Below, one piece after another: positions 25,850 to 39,100 of a stretch of DNA of 64,000 nt (its first letter is position 1; the number at the start of each line of letters is the position of its first letter). The notes under the pieces were generated by a model, which was given only the letters and a program-made list of their open reading frames with translations, searched no databases and was not told where the DNA came from. The DNA lies in contig NC_052486.1 of assembly GCF_009730915.1 (NCBI RefSeq), forward strand, positions 22,535,589 to 22,599,588, read 5' to 3'. Source of the DNA: Dioscorea cayenensis subsp. rotundata. Its lineage: Eukaryota > Streptophyta > Magnoliopsida > Dioscoreales > Dioscoreaceae. Both the position numbers and the translations under genes were made by a program.

Positions 25850-27287
25850 CTCTCTCTCTCTCTTTCTCTTGTGAACAACGGAGGCAAAGAGACACAGAGG
25901 TTCATGAGAACCGAAAACATCCACCCGTCTTTGTTATATATAGTGGGTTGCTTTCGACAAATGCCATTGGCTTTGTAGTTATTTACGATGAATGCCCTTT
26001 ATCCTCGTGGGCGTTACACGCGGTCATGACATCATCGCTTGTTATGGTCACCACCCGGTGTGACTTAGCAATGCTCACTAATCTTACTCATTAGTCATTA
26101 CAAAATAATTACATGTATTTATAATTTTCCTATATATATTTTTTTAATGGTTTTAGAAATAGAAATTTATATTCAAACTAACATGAAAAAAAGAGCTCAT
26201 AGCTCTAGTTAGTACTTGGGCTTTTTATTACGAAAAACGAGCTCTTCTAAGATGAGAGTCATGTAGTTGAATGATTAATTTTTCAGTTCAAATGCCATGA
26301 ATCCTCTCGATGTATATAATATTTATCGTTTTTAGAAATATATGAAATATATCAAATTCTAGGGATTGTTTTCAAACTGCATTGTTTATATATAAATTTT
26401 GTTATGTAATTATCAAATAGTATATATTTAAAATTATATTTTTTTATTATAATTTTTAGAGATGTGTATTTTTAGTATTCTAATTAAATAAATTTATTAA
26501 AAAAAGCTCATAATGAAAAACTATAATAAGAAAAATAAGAAAAAGAAAAGAAGATATCTTTCAAAAAAATAAACATCTATTCATTTATATGCAACTTTTT
26601 CCGAAGCATTTATTTATTTACATGAAGTAATACAAAATGTTATGCATAATAAAGGACAATTATAAATAATTTAAAATTATTTAATCCAACTAAGAAGGGG
26701 TGGGTAGATGTTCTCTAACAAAATATTAAAATCACCGGAGGTGACACTATCTCAAAGAGCAAATTACACAAATGCCCATGGATGAAACTGACAATGACAA
26801 AAAATGCCACCCCTAGTATCAAGGAGGGAGACAAACTTTGGAGGTGTGTGGCCCAACTGTAATTAGCTAATGGTTCCCAATCAAATATATTTCTTATCAA
26901 GGCATTGGACGGATAGGATTCTTCCTTGGGACAAGTTGGCCCACCTCACCAACACGGTTCCACCAACTAACTATGGTTAGGGCCATTCTTGTCATTTGAT
27001 AATTTTTCTTCAAAAACCTTTTGAATTTTCATAACAATTTTAATATTATTTGGTTTTTTTAATATACATATGCACAGAAAATAAGTAAAATGAGTAATCT
27101 ATGGATGTTTATAATAGCCGTCAAATGGTAATCTAACAGCTATTATCATCGCGCAGCGCGTTTAAATCGCGTTTCTGATGATCAGCGCGTGACGTAAACA
27201 TGAAATGGTGTATAATCACATATATAATAAATATCAGTTGGATGATGATCCAACAATTATGATTAAATGTTCTTACCTAGATTATCC

Positions 27288-27290
<3 letters not shown>

Positions 27291-27365
<75 letters not shown>
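27291..27365. repeat. (TA)n microsatellite
   Basis: An uninterrupted run of about 37 TA units. It produces a spurious open frame of alternating Ile-Tyr. Such runs are commonly length-polymorphic. Confidence 0.95.
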
Positions 27366-27367
<2 letters not shown>

Positions 27368-28576
27368 TTGAGAATGAAATGATTTATTTTTTAAAAAAAT
27401 TGTATATATATTGAGTTGAGTTTTTAGTTAAAAGCTTGAGTATTTTTAGTGAGCAACTTGATCATGTGACATTTAACTAGTGTTAAAATAAGACTACATA
27501 AAATATGAGCCAATTGATGTTGAACATAGAGACTTTAAAAATATAAATATAAAATAAGTATAAATATAACATATTACCAAATTTTATTAAATATATGTTT
27601 GATTAATTAAAGAATGATGACTACACATGTAACTAAATTTTCTCAAAAATAACATGTAAAATATGAAATGATAAGAAATTCAATTATAATCATTGGTGTT
27701 TTGGAAATTCCTTTGAAATATCGAGGACATAATAATAATATTATGATTAAAATAGTAAATAAAAACTTTCTTTGAGTTTAATTAAATCTATGGGTTGTGA
27801 CAAGTTTGAGTACAAATAATGGAGCAAACAAAGTTTTAGAAACAAGTGATGGCATTTCTTATGCTAAATATTATTTTATGCAAGATTTTTTCATTGATTA
27901 CATGAACTTTGTATACTAACTTTTTAAGGGGACATTGAATGAGACTATCAAGATAAATTAATATAGTGAGAGGTTTTTATAATCACTTTAGAGTACATCA
28001 TCTTTGTAGTGGATGAATTAAAAATATATTCTCTTTATTTTTATTAAACTATATTTTTTATATCATGTAACCTATAGTACAGTGCATGATGCTGAGATGA
28101 GATTCAATGGGTTTTATAATAAATAGATTTTTATGATCAGTATTTTTAATATATATATATATATATATATATTTGAATTCTAAACTAAACTATTTATTTA
28201 AATGATTCAAAGCTCTTCCATTTTAATTAACTCTTGTTTAAACTTCAAACAAAAATTTTTAATGCATAATAAAATTATAAACATGAAATAGCAGAGTTTT
28301 AAAAAGGTGAGAAATTTATTTTATTATAAATTTATTAAAGGATAATAATTTCTTAATTATAATATAAATATGAAAATAATCGCGTGTCGAGCATCAGTCT
28401 GCGTGTGAGGCAGTTGTACTGCTGCGTGAGGTGAGATTCGAGCTGCTTGATTAGTAGAACTGACGATTTATACGAAACGGCAATGCTAATATTCAACCAG
28501 GTAGGTGATGGTTGACATTTATTCATCTAATTAAACTGAATAATGGTATTATTATATGTTATTATTATGTTTCACC

Positions 28577-28578
<2 letters not shown>

Positions 28579-28610
<32 letters not shown>
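28579..28610. repeat. (TA)n microsatellite
   Basis: A pure TA tract of about 15 units in AT-rich intergenic DNA. A similar tract lies near 28149-28172. Confidence 0.9.
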
Positions 28611-28615
<5 letters not shown>

Positions 28616-29759
28616 TTTAGGAAATTAGTATTATGGAAATGTACGTGTTAAAAAGGCAAAATAGGTTAAAAAGGCAAGACAAGTGGAAGAATATCCGAAA
28701 TGTATGTTTGCCATGTTGTTTTCTATAACTTATCTTTTATGGCCATCCAGTTTTGGAAGAACACATACCATTTGTCTGGTTTGCTTAACCTTTTTCTTTT
28801 ATACATATCTTCTTATCTTATCTTCTCTACCTACCATAAAATGGAATAAAATCAATCCTTGCATGCCTATTTCTATTTTTATTTTAATTTATTTACTAGG
28901 ATAAGGTGTGATTCTTGTGAAAAGATGTAATACCTATTACCTATGATAATTATGTAACCTTTATTAGTTTATTTTTCTAATGTGGTTGTTAAAAGTTTAG
29001 CTGACTTTAAATTTTGATTAAATAAAGACATAGACTTCACTGACTCTGTGGGGATAAGATATATGTTTTAGTTGGGTTTAATATTTGGTCCTATAAGAGT
29101 AATAAAAAGTAAGATATGTAAAGCCACCTCAAATACTTATAATATTAACTAAAATGTTTAAATCACATCAAAGGAAAGTGAATAGACTTTTTTATTTAAA
29201 TAATAGAACATTCATGACAAAACATGATTAACATTAATTCATAATGATAACTACCAATTCTCTTTTTACACCCAATAAAAAGCAGAATAATAAATAAATT
29301 AACAGTTAATATCAAAACAAATATTATAATACTTACCTAAACTACAATACATATTTATTAAAAGATCAATACTTTACTTAATAATTTAAATACTGTAATT
29401 ACCTATATATGAGTTCAACTAGGATGAAATTTATTTCACAGTGTTGGATGATGATGGATGATAATCAAAAGCCAATTTATTATTCGTAATATATAAATAT
29501 CTATGCGTAATTATCGTGTAAAGATTATTAGTGTAACATGTCGTGTGCGTGCTTGTTTGAGCGCACCTGTGTATGATGATGGATCGTGTTAGGATCAACC
29601 TTGAAACTCTCTTTATGAATGATGGGTTGGCTTATATATATATATATATACGTTACTGGTGTGGGTAAGATAAATCATTAAATCCGCAACGGACATTTAG
29701 AGTTTATGTTGGGCTCCATGTAAAAGATGAGCTTGCAAGTCAAAACCAAGCCCAATCGT

Positions 29760-30037
29760 CCATTAGACCTACTTTGGCCCATATGTCATGAGTGAAACGG
29801 CCCAGCCCATTTAAGAGCCATGGCTCATTAGCCGTGAGCCGTGAGCTGATGAATTTATAAGTAGTACAACTCTTCTTCACGGCTATAAAAGGCTCTCTTT
29901 CTATAAATCTCGATAACCCCTGCGTTTTTTCGGCTTTTCTCGTCGATCGAGAGAAAGAGGGCAGCGGAGGGAACAACAATTCGGATATTGAATCGGAATC
30001 ACGGCAAACGCCATTAATCACTCATCCAAGGTCAAGG
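29760..30037 (+). promoter_or_regulatory. Promoter and 5' leader exon upstream of F-box gene
   Basis: The region has several site-II-like words (TTGGCCCAT near 29774, CGGCCCAGCCCATTT near 29799) and a TATA-like CTATAAAAGG at about 29883. A GC-richer purine-rich segment follows and ends CAAG|GTAAAG at about 30037, a good donor site. The simplest reading is a non-coding first exon joined to an exon starting near 32547, just before the F-box ATG. The link is inferred. Confidence 0.5.
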
Positions 30038-30064
30038 TAAAGTATCCACGTTCAGAAATGGGGG

Positions 30065-31130
30065 TAATGTATGTTTTGCCTCTTTGAATTTTTTTTCATT
30101 TCACTTTCCCTTTTCTATACATGTACTTCTCTGATTTGTTCTGCCTTTTGGGACCTTTGATGGTTTTAGGGGTTGGGGTTTTGATTTTTAGCTAGTTTTT
30201 GATTGCTTTATTTGAAAGGATTGGGAAAGATTGAAGCTTGATCTCAGGAACTGGATTATATGTTAGTGCATTTTTTTTATTGCTGGTGTGATCCGTTGGG
30301 GTATAGGTTCTTGGGGTAGAAAAGAAGGAACTTTGATCTGTTTAGCTCTTCTCTGACCTGTCGACCTTGTGAAAAGAGCAATGTATGTTTGGCCTCTTGG
30401 ATTTTTACTCTATTTCTTTTCTATATGTGTGTTTCTGATTGATTTTCCCCCATTTGATGTTTTTGTGGGGTTTGATTTTGATTTTGATTTTTTTTTGGCC
30501 AGCTTTTGATAGGTTTGTTTGAAAGGATTGGCAAAGATTTAAGCTTGATTGCGGGCACTGTTTAGAATAATGCATTTTTTTCCATTGTTGGAGTGATCCT
30601 TTAGGGCAAAGATAACCGCAAGAATTTTGGTCTATTTTGGTCTACTCTAACGTGTTGACCTTGAGAAATGGGTGGTGTATGTTTTAACTTCTAAGGTTTT
30701 TCACTTTTCCTCTTCTTTATCCGTGCTTTGGTTTGATATTTATTGTAGTTTCAACTCATGGTTTGGATTGATTTTTTAGTGTTTGAAAGGATTGGGAAAA
30801 GTTTAATATTGATCCTAGGCACCAAGCTGGACTAATGTGGTTACCACCAGTGGTGTTTGATCTGTTAGGGCACTGGATTTTGCAGCCAAAGAAGGAATTT
30901 TGATCTATCACCTATCTATTTGTCAGTCCTGATATATTGGTAATGACAATTTTTTTTTGGTCAGATTTTTCCACCTTCCTTTTTTTGTATCTGTGTTTTG
31001 GTTTTAGCGTTTGATTGTCGTTTTCGAAAGGATCAGGGAAGGTTGAGCCCTGGTACTTGTTGGATTTCTTATAGTTGTAATGATCTGTTAGGGCGCGAAT
31101 TCATGCGATAAAACAAATAATTTTGTTTTA
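30065..31130 (+). repeat. Degenerate tandem repeats in 5' intron (about 4 copies)
   Basis: A degenerate unit recurs in order: GTATGTTTTGCCTCTT-like start, T-rich stretch, GGGGTTTTGATTTTT, the anchor GAAAGGATTGGGAAAG, a GCTTGAT segment, then TGATC(C/T)GTTAGGG and AAAGAAGGAA.TTTGATCT. The anchor occurs at 30214, 30521, 30785 and 31026, so spacings are 307, 264 and 241 bases. Copies have drifted by substitutions and indels. The array lies within the inferred 5' UTR intron of the F-box gene. Confidence 0.8.
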
Positions 31131-32561
31131 TCTAGATGTTGTACACATGTTGCTCCGTTTTTCTAGCGTCATACTGTCTTGTTGGAATATGTTGTTAGCC
31201 TTTCACCACATTCTGGTGTAGTGGATTCTGCTAGTTGATTGCCTGATTGCCATTTGTAAATTCAATTGCAGTACTGCACCTGTGATTTTGACTTGAAAAA
31301 TCCTGCTTGATTAGTTACTCAAGTGTTAAATGTGATTTAATGAATGCATTGGGATTCATGGAAACAGAAGAAGTAAAAGGCTTATTTTCTTGATTTTTAC
31401 ACTTAAGACTTGAAGGACGACTGGTAAAAAATCGTGGTATTAAAAGCCACGGGCTTCAAAGCACAAATATTTGGTTAATACACCTTTTAGTTTATATTGT
31501 ATTTGCTCTTACTCTTATATAGATTATGCACATCATATGCTTTCCATTTTAAGGTTTCTTACTTGGAAATCAAGGTCTCATGATATGTAATGCCCTGGAT
31601 AGAGTGTTATTTTGTTAATATATCTTGAACCACTCAAAAGAAAAACTCATGGTTTCTGATTTGTGATCATTAAGTGATTCTTTGTATTTGGTTGGGTTTT
31701 GTTTTGTTTGTTGCAGAGAGCACATTCTCATTGTGATTTGTTGCTTTGTGATACCTGTTTGTAGTTTTTGAGAGAGAAAAACTTGTATTATGTTTTTCAA
31801 AGTTTCAACATTCTAGGAAATTACATTCTGGTTTTATCTGAAAGGTTGTTTTCGTTAAATGAGCACATTTTAAATCAGATCTAATTATGGAAATGGATTG
31901 CTATTGGAACTAGGAGGGGGAGGGCTATTTGCTTGTTACTATGAATTTCCTAGTTTCTCAGAGAAAGCACATAATGTGAATAAAATTAAGGAGCTTCTGC
32001 CATTAATCGAGATATGGAAATTGTGAATGAGCTGAATCTTCTTACTTAATCGCTTTCTCTGTTTGTCTCCACCATTATCTATTTATCTCGATCGTCTCTT
32101 ATAAGGAAGGGGTTGGCAATGATTTCCATTATTTAGCTCCTATTTTGTGTTCATTCCCATTCATTTACCTTCCTACTTTGTTTTCTTTTGGATTTTTTTT
32201 TTTGATGGAGGATGTAGGGAAGTTGAGAGAAGCGGATAAAGGTACTTTGTCGTCTAGCTTAGCTTTTGGTTGGTGCTAGATTTATTTTTTAATTGCATGC
32301 TTGACATTACTGGACAACAATTACATTATCGAGTTTTTCCTAGATTTTTTTTATCCCTTTTGGTTATTGCATCCTCGCCTTTACTAGGCATCGATAAATT
32401 ATGAAAATTTTGTAGTTTTGATTTTGGAATGGGTCAATTTGGAACCTTTACTTTCATGATGATTTTCCTTGTAAACTATTTCTTTCTTCATGTATGATAA
32501 TTTTTTTGCTGGAGTTGTGATTTGGTCTTTTTTCTGAAATGGGCAGCGGCGCAGGTCCCTA

Positions 32562-33263
32562 ATGGAAGACAGAATAAGTAGTCTTCCTAGCAATATCATT
32601 GGGATCATTCTCATGGATCTTCCTTTAAAGGATGCCGTTAGATCAAGTATTTTATCTAGCAAATGGAGATATGAGTGGAGCACCATTCCGCAACTCGTAT
32701 TTGATAGACATAGTTTCCCATTGCCTTCACGGCATGCACTTGGTGAAATTGTCGATCAAGTTCTCTTTCTTCACTCTGGCCCTATTGAGAAATTCGCATT
32801 TGATGGGTATACTTATGATGACAGCTTCACAAGAGTAGACAGATGGCTAGTCTACCTATCTAGAAATGGTTTGAAGGAGTTGATTCTCAACTTTTGTCCG
32901 ACCCGGCTCTACCAGTTACCAACGACTCTTTTCAATTGTCAAGCATTGACCTTTTTAGAATTACAAGATTGTGAATTTATTCTTCCTTGCGTCTCCAAGG
33001 GCTTCATCAACCTTGCAACTCTGGTTCTTAAAGATATTACCATTTCTGATGAATATTTTGAGAGTTTGATATCCAACTGCCCGCTTCTGAGGAAATTGGT
33101 GTTTTCTGATTTCTATGGTTGTTCTCATCTCAAGGTGAATGCACCAAATCTGAAAGAATTGTTTGTGAATGGGTTCTTTGAAGATATAGATCCTAGAAAA
33201 TACACCATCATTAGGCTACTCTATCTGTTGGCTTGGAGGATGGTGAAGAAGAAGATCATGTGA
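32562..33263 (+). CDS. F-box/LRR protein (At1g13570-like), N-terminal half intact
   Basis: An open frame of 233 codons starts MEDRISSLPSNIIGIILMDL, a clear F-box (LPxxIIxxILxxLPLKDAVRSSILSSKWRY), which binds SKP1 in SCF ubiquitin ligases. Leucine-rich segments follow (QALTFLELQDCEF, LATLVLKDITISDEYFESLI, CPLLRKLVFSDF, APNLKELFV), matching the F-box/FBD/LRR family. Relatives are about 400 or more residues; here the frame leaves the family pattern near 33190 and ends at 33263. Downstream sequence still carries the rest of the family in other frames. The acceptor CAG at about 32546 supports an upstream non-coding exon. Confidence 0.8.
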   Translation: MEDRISSLPSNIIGIILMDLPLKDAVRSSILSSKWRYEWSTIPQLVFDRHSFPLPSRHALGEIVDQVLFLHSGPIEKFAFDGYTYDDSFTRVDRWLVYLSRNGLKELILNFCPTRLYQLPTTLFNCQALTFLELQDCEFILPCVSKGFINLATLVLKDITISDEYFESLISNCPLLRKLVFSDFYGCSHLKVNAPNLKELFVNGFFEDIDPRKYTIIRLLYLLAWRMVKKKIM

Positions 33264-34017
33264 TAATGAAGAAGATTTTCGAGAGGGATGAATTTGCGCG
33301 GAAATGGAGAATATCATAATTTATGAGAAATCTCCTCAGCGGTGTTCTGAAAAATTGAGAGATTAGAGTTGCAGACTAACATCGTTCGAGGTAAATAAAC
33401 TTATCAGTCCGACTTCCCGGTGCATACTTTCCTATGACTAGCTAATTTTTCTCCTCAATTTCTATGGCAGTTTTGTAGCCAAAGGTGCAGCATATTAGAA
33501 AAACTTCCGATCTTTACAATTATTTGACTAAATCCATACCTTAGTATGGTCACTTTCATGACCTGAGAGACATAACCTTTGATGATCCTGTTGCTTCTTT
33601 TCGTCTCGGTCTTGCGTGACCTTCGAAAATTGAGGGTAAGAACTCGAAACCAATGTATGCTTAATTATTTGAATGCCAGTATATTTCAAGTTTTTTCTTT
33701 ATTTTTTTTTCATTTTGCAGGCTGATTCTGATGATTCAATGGCGATTGTTCCAGCTGAGAAAGCTTTTGCAGCATGGAGAGCGGATGCTTGAATCAAGTT
33801 CAAACTATCTCCGAACTAAGTGAAGCTGGTCGTAAATATGTGGTGAGATTCCTGAATTGGACTTTCATAAAGTTTGTTCTACGTAAATGCTTGCCCGGTG
33901 CTGGAGACGTTAAACATAAGAGTAATTACCGATCCTCACGAAGATGCAAGGATTTTCAAGGAAATAATGCGTTTTCGAAGAGCTTCAACCCAAGCTGAAA
34001 TTATATGCTTGGACTGA
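33264..34017 (+). pseudogene. Decayed 3' half of the F-box/FBD/LRR gene
   Basis: Pieces of the family C-terminus can be read in changing frames: SVGLEDGEEEDHVIMKK from about 33217, then IERLELQTNIVR near 33355, HDLRDITFDD near 33557, FIKFVL near 33868, and VITDPHEDARIFKEIMRF followed by RASTQAEIICLD before a stop at about 34017. The order is the same as in intact relatives. Frame changes include an extra C at about 33194 and another near 33881, plus several further small indels. The 3' half is either a real pseudogene tail or badly called sequence; the number of lesions favours a pseudogene. Confidence 0.7.
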
Positions 34018-34764
34018 GGATGTTTTATTTTCTCAGCTCAGTGTAGATGTAGAAAAGTTAAAAGAAAAAATGTTTAACAGAAAAAGGCTCGAGCTAAACC
34101 TTTCCTATGAATCCGATATTTTTGTTATCTTCTGTTCTTTCAAAGGTAGTGTGTTTGGGCAGCTGTTGTTAGTCCTTTCTTTTGCCCTTTGGTTTTGTAA
34201 AAGAGAGGTCAATGTTGTGATATGTTTCTCAGGCAACCATGTTGGTGTGTTTGGGGCTTGCTTTCTTTTCATTATAAAAGAAAACATTTTTTATAAGAAT
34301 AAGGTCAAACATTTAAATTAAATTTTATTTTATTTTATTTAAATTATACATAAAATAAGTGATGTTTTTGAGCTTTTACAGGAACACTTTTCTCTATATA
34401 ATTTAAATGATTATTTTTCTCTCAAAAGCTCTTATTTTGAATGGCAGGTAAGAAAACAACAGAATTTCAAAAAAATCACTAATAACTAATAACCTCTCCC
34501 CTTTATTATTATTATCCTAAAATTCAAAGTTTTGAGAGCAGTTAAATCGAATCCAGCCCAGATGAATTCTTCTTTCACCCCGTGATTAGGAAGAAGAGGA
34601 GGGTTTGGGGTTTCTTCCCCTTTATAATTCTTACGATCCTTTTCCACTACGTCTGAATTACATTTGAATTATTAGAGTTTTCTTTTCCTTTTTTTCCTTC
34701 AATTTTGTGTGTGTCCATGTCCAGATCCTGGTTTTCTGTTAATAAGGAGAGTTAACAATGTTTG

Positions 34765-34915
34765 ATTTAAGGCTAGCTCAATTGGGAAGGGTTTTTTATC
34801 CCAAGCCCCCTCTAAATTAATGTATTTCTTCGTGGTTTGGATTCCAAAGTTCGAAAGTTCGATTAACATATAATGATACTAAATATCAATTTCTTTTTTT
34901 TTTTTTTCCTCCTTA
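34765..34915 (+). mobile_element. Possible tRNA-derived SINE fragment
   Basis: The words GGCTAGCTCAATTGGGAAGG (box-A-like) and AGTTCGATT about 90 bases later (box-B-like) resemble the internal RNA polymerase III promoter of plant SINEs. A T-rich tail (34890-34910) follows. No target duplication was confirmed and the body is short, so this is tentative. Confidence 0.35.
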
Positions 34916-36125
34916 CACACAGGCTTGTATTGATTATAAATTAACACTTTTATTAATATTTAATTAAAAAACTCATTAGAATTGCAAATATGTAATTTAT
35001 TATATACTCCTTATTTCTTAAAATATTACGTTTACTAATAAAAGAATATTTTTGGGGGGGTAACATAACGATTTATATTTATATTTGCCTTTCAGATCTT
35101 TCTTCAACTTTTAGTTAATGAAATTAACTAAATCAAATTAAAAGCATTGACGTGGATCATTCAAAATTCAGTGGAAAACACATTGGTGTGGGATATTAAA
35201 AAAAATCCCAAATTCAAACATTGTAATGATAACAAAAATCAGGGATAACAAATCCCTGATTATAAATTAGATTTGCAACTCAATTTCACATCATCGGATA
35301 AAGATGCATATGCTGGATGCTCAATTCTTAGTCAGTACACACACTTATACTCAACCAGGACACACACCCCTACAACATTGACAACACTTATCGCATTTAT
35401 ACAAAATAAAAATAAAATCAAATTGAAAGCTATGCACAAAAACTTTGTTAAATTTCATGAATAAGCGCATCATGGTGCATATTATCAATCAAATAGAAAT
35501 CATGAGAACCCCCAATAAAGAGGAAATTAAACTATGGTTAACTGCATCAATTGGGTTATATCATCCCCTGTTTACTGTAAGGATTTAATTGAGGTTATAT
35601 TCACAATTTTTGAGATTACAGCTTTTCATATATTATGCTTGAAACAAGTAAAATTTTACATAAAAGGAACTGAAGGCACAAAATATACACCAGATGAATT
35701 TAAACAGAGATGAGGGCAAGCCTTTCCTTTAGGAGTATAAAGTGTAGTATTTCCACAGGAACTGAATGTCCGGCATGCCCCCTACAATACAAAAAAGGGC
35801 AATATAATCATAAACAAATTAGTAAGCTAAGTAAGTGAAATAAACCAGTGTAAAACCTCTATGCTTACATGATTTAATCTGATTTCATGTATTGGATGAA
35901 CCAAAATAAATGTAATTTTCATAGGCATCAGAGTTAAAACCGGGCGGGTTTTAGACCTAGACCTAACAATATTGAGCAAGAAAAAAAAAAATTGATTCAA
36001 AATCATGCAAACATGCTTCTAAATGCTGCCCCTGCAGTATGTAACACATTCAGCAAACTTTGACCTGGTGTAAATTTGAAATATGATGACAAAAGGAAAC
36101 TATTTTCCATATTATTTGGCATGCA

Positions 36126-36152
36126 AAAAAGAAAGAAAGAAAGAAAGAAAGG
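36126..36152. repeat. (AAAG)n microsatellite
   Basis: Six or more tandem AAAG units, located just downstream of the VAD1-like stop codon on the minus strand. Confidence 0.85.
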
Positions 36153-36189
36153 TTACCTAAATTTGTGTGCTTGATAACATAAGGGACTG

Positions 36190-39100
36190 TTATGATTTGG
36201 GTTTTAACTTCTCAATGCTTTGTAGCGTTGCCTTCAACAATGTATACTCATGGCGCATCCTCTCCATCCTACTTTCTAACATAAGCATTTCCTCCTTTAG
36301 GTAGTTGAAACGTCTCTCCAACCACTCTGCATTCTCTAAATTGTAACTACCAGGGCCGCTTATATAGTTTCCTTCGGTAACTATGCGGACTTCAGGAACT
36401 CTTGTCAGTATAACTATGATGCTAACCTGTCAGCAACAAACAGAAACCAAAAAGGAAACTCAGAGCAATTGGAGAAGATCTGAAAATTTAATCAACTTAT
36501 TAAACTTCAACTTCACTGGAAGTTTATAACAATTTCCATGCACAATATTGCATCTAATACCAGAAAAGTTATTTGAGTGCAGTTTTTAATAAAAAGTATC
36601 TTGGTGCATCTAGACTCAGTTTGAGACATTCATCAAAGCTTTTTATTAATGTGTGTTACCAATTGTGACAAACACCACCATCATATGGTTGTTCTCTAAT
36701 CCCTCCTAAAAATGAATTGAATTGTAGACAAACTTTCTCTACAGTTCTTTCCTAAAGGTCACAAATATCTTTCTTTCCTTAAATTCTTTGACTCACATAA
36801 TCCAACAGGAGGGGCTTAAGAGAAATAGCTTAGTGGAGCTTCTTAGAGGCTTTCCTTCTTCCATGTGACAGTGTTTTAACTCGAGCACTCTTGTACAAGT
36901 TTTGGCTTAGAAAATTCAACTGGACCACAAACCCTAACCCATACCTAGGAGATGATAACAATCAAATCTGCTGGCCATAACTTGGCCATATCTAGACCAA
37001 CCCTCAGACTAGCCCTTGAATTGAAGACTCCATCCCTTATAAAACCACCAGAAAAGGGAAGATGCTAATGTAGTAATGAATCTTATGCATGGACCAATTT
37101 TAATATCAAATGAAACAGAAATTACACAAATAATGGAAAAGAAAACTTCTTGGTTAAAACAAGACAATATGGTTTAAATGCTGCTCAATTGATTGAATGT
37201 ATATAACGTACCTGCATCAAAATGAGGACTGCAAGAAATGCAGCAGCAATTACGAAGGGAAGAAGACTTTGACTGCCACAATATGAACACAGTGAAGCCC
37301 ATGCTTCTCTGAAAATGACCAATGCTGATCTCCATTTTTCAAGGTTCACTGTCATTGGGCTTTCACTTTGTGGAGAGATCTTATCAGACACAGTTTCTAT
37401 GATCTCTTCAAAAATCACATTATGCATTAAATCTCCAGCTGGCTCTGAAGAGCTACCCAATCCAACATTAGTGGAAATTGTGTCTGTTCTCGGAACAGAA
37501 ATTCCAGGAGTTAGTATATAAAAGGGTAACAAAATCATTCTGAGCCTACACATTTTTCTTTTGCTAATGGATAAGTAAACACTGCACAGATAATACTACA
37601 AGATGACAAACCTTCCAGTTTTTACATCTTTCTTCTGCTTCAACAAATCATTTTGCCTGTGTATAATTAACAATCTAAATAAGCTTCCATTCCTTGAAGA
37701 AATAGACTCTGGAAAAAAAGAAAATATATTGCAAGCAGCAAAATGGTACATTGTTAATCCAAAGCGCATAAACTTCTCGACATTCATCTTTTGTTGATTG
37801 CTCTATTTTGCCTGTGAAAACAGTTGTGCAAGGGGCATTCAAGTATAAGTACAAGTCCATAACTTTCAAAGACTCAAAATTAATCGAATGAGGGATTACA
37901 AGAAAAATATTAGATATTTGGAACATAATGAAGGATTTTTGCTATGAACTCAGTTCCTATATTTCTTCATCAAATAAATAAAGAAAATGGCTAAGAAGTG
38001 CAAAAATCCCTGATATTTGAGATGGAAAGATGAAAAAAACTAAGGGATTCTTGGTTACTGGTAATTGGGTGGTATCAGACATTAGCATTTCAGATCCTGT
38101 CACTCATAAACATAAACAAGAGAAAAGTTGGAGTTACACTTGTAAGTATCAAAAAGACATGAATCAGTGAGTGTAAAAATGGAGCAAACATACCCCTTTA
38201 AGGAGAAGTATGCAATCAGAAGCTTATAATCCACTAATTGTGGGAAACTCAGGCAGGCACCCGAATGTGGCAGTGAAGTGCAAAACAGTTGTTCAAGCAG
38301 AGTCACTAGGCAGTTTTAAAAGAAACTAGAGGCCTTCATAGTACATAGATAACACCCATCTCTTGTTGAATTCTGGAAGCAGTGCCAGTCAGTTGCATCT
38401 AATTTTAAAACCATAACTATGCCAAACATTGCAGCTGTGTTTATTCCTACTTGACTCTTTTGCTTCTAACCTCACACTAAAATCATTACCATATTTCCCT
38501 ATCAAGAAGTGTGAACAAGAAAAATGTCTTGGTATTCAGTAAATTAATGATGAAATTGCAGGGACACAGCAGGACAAACCTCTAAACATGGTTTTCTTCG
38601 AGAATGCCACATTAATATACACACGCAGAATGCAGCCAGTCTCACCGCTGAGTTGCTGCACATCCCATATCCCCTATGCACACACATAAGCACGGCTATA
38701 TAAAGAACGATACAAAAGAAATACTTTACTAGGTTTAATTGACATTTAATTTTTAAACCAATAAGAAATCAGCAAAATATAAGTGCAGGATAAGCTTTCA
38801 AAAGATGTAACTTCGAAGAACAACGAAAATAAATATGCCCAAAGAACATTCAAAGAAGCCAGATATATAACATGGCTAGAAGACTAAAGAGTTACAAATC
38901 CTGCAAATCTTGGTCTGATCTTTATAAAACATGACTTTAGCTATACTCGAGACCTAAGTCTTGATCAAAAGGTAACATTTACTAATTATGTGATTATGCC
39001 ATTTCATACTCCAAAGAAAATGATAACAAATAGAAAAGGGTGATTCAGCGATTTTCTTCGTCAAAAAGAAATTTTAAGGAAAAAAGTTATTTTGACATTT

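Larger units (their letters stand above)
25850..29720. other. AT-rich spacer with TA arrays, no gene
   Basis: Nearly 4 kb without a supportable gene. The part next to 25850 is the MYB promoter and leader (CT-rich). From 26100 onward the DNA is highly AT-rich, with the TA array at 27291-27365 and shorter ones near 28150 and 28581. Two GC-richer islands (27150-27200 and 28380-28450) stand out, but no coding or RNA-gene structure could be confirmed in them. Confidence 0.55.
34018..36189. other. Intergenic region between convergent genes
   Basis: The region lies between the ends of the F-box gene (+) and the VAD1-like gene (-). It includes a probable SINE fragment (34765-34915) and an AAAG microsatellite (36126-36152). 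The part from 35600 to 36189 probably holds the 3' UTR of the VAD1-like gene. No other gene was seen. Confidence 0.5.

Noticed and set aside
27205-27414. Open frame with a long Ile-Tyr repeat
   Set aside because: It is a translation of the TA microsatellite with no family features.
28380-28450. GC-richer segment with a GATTCGAG word, considered as a tRNA or SINE
   Set aside because: No cloverleaf, acceptor stem or convincing box A/B spacing could be formed.
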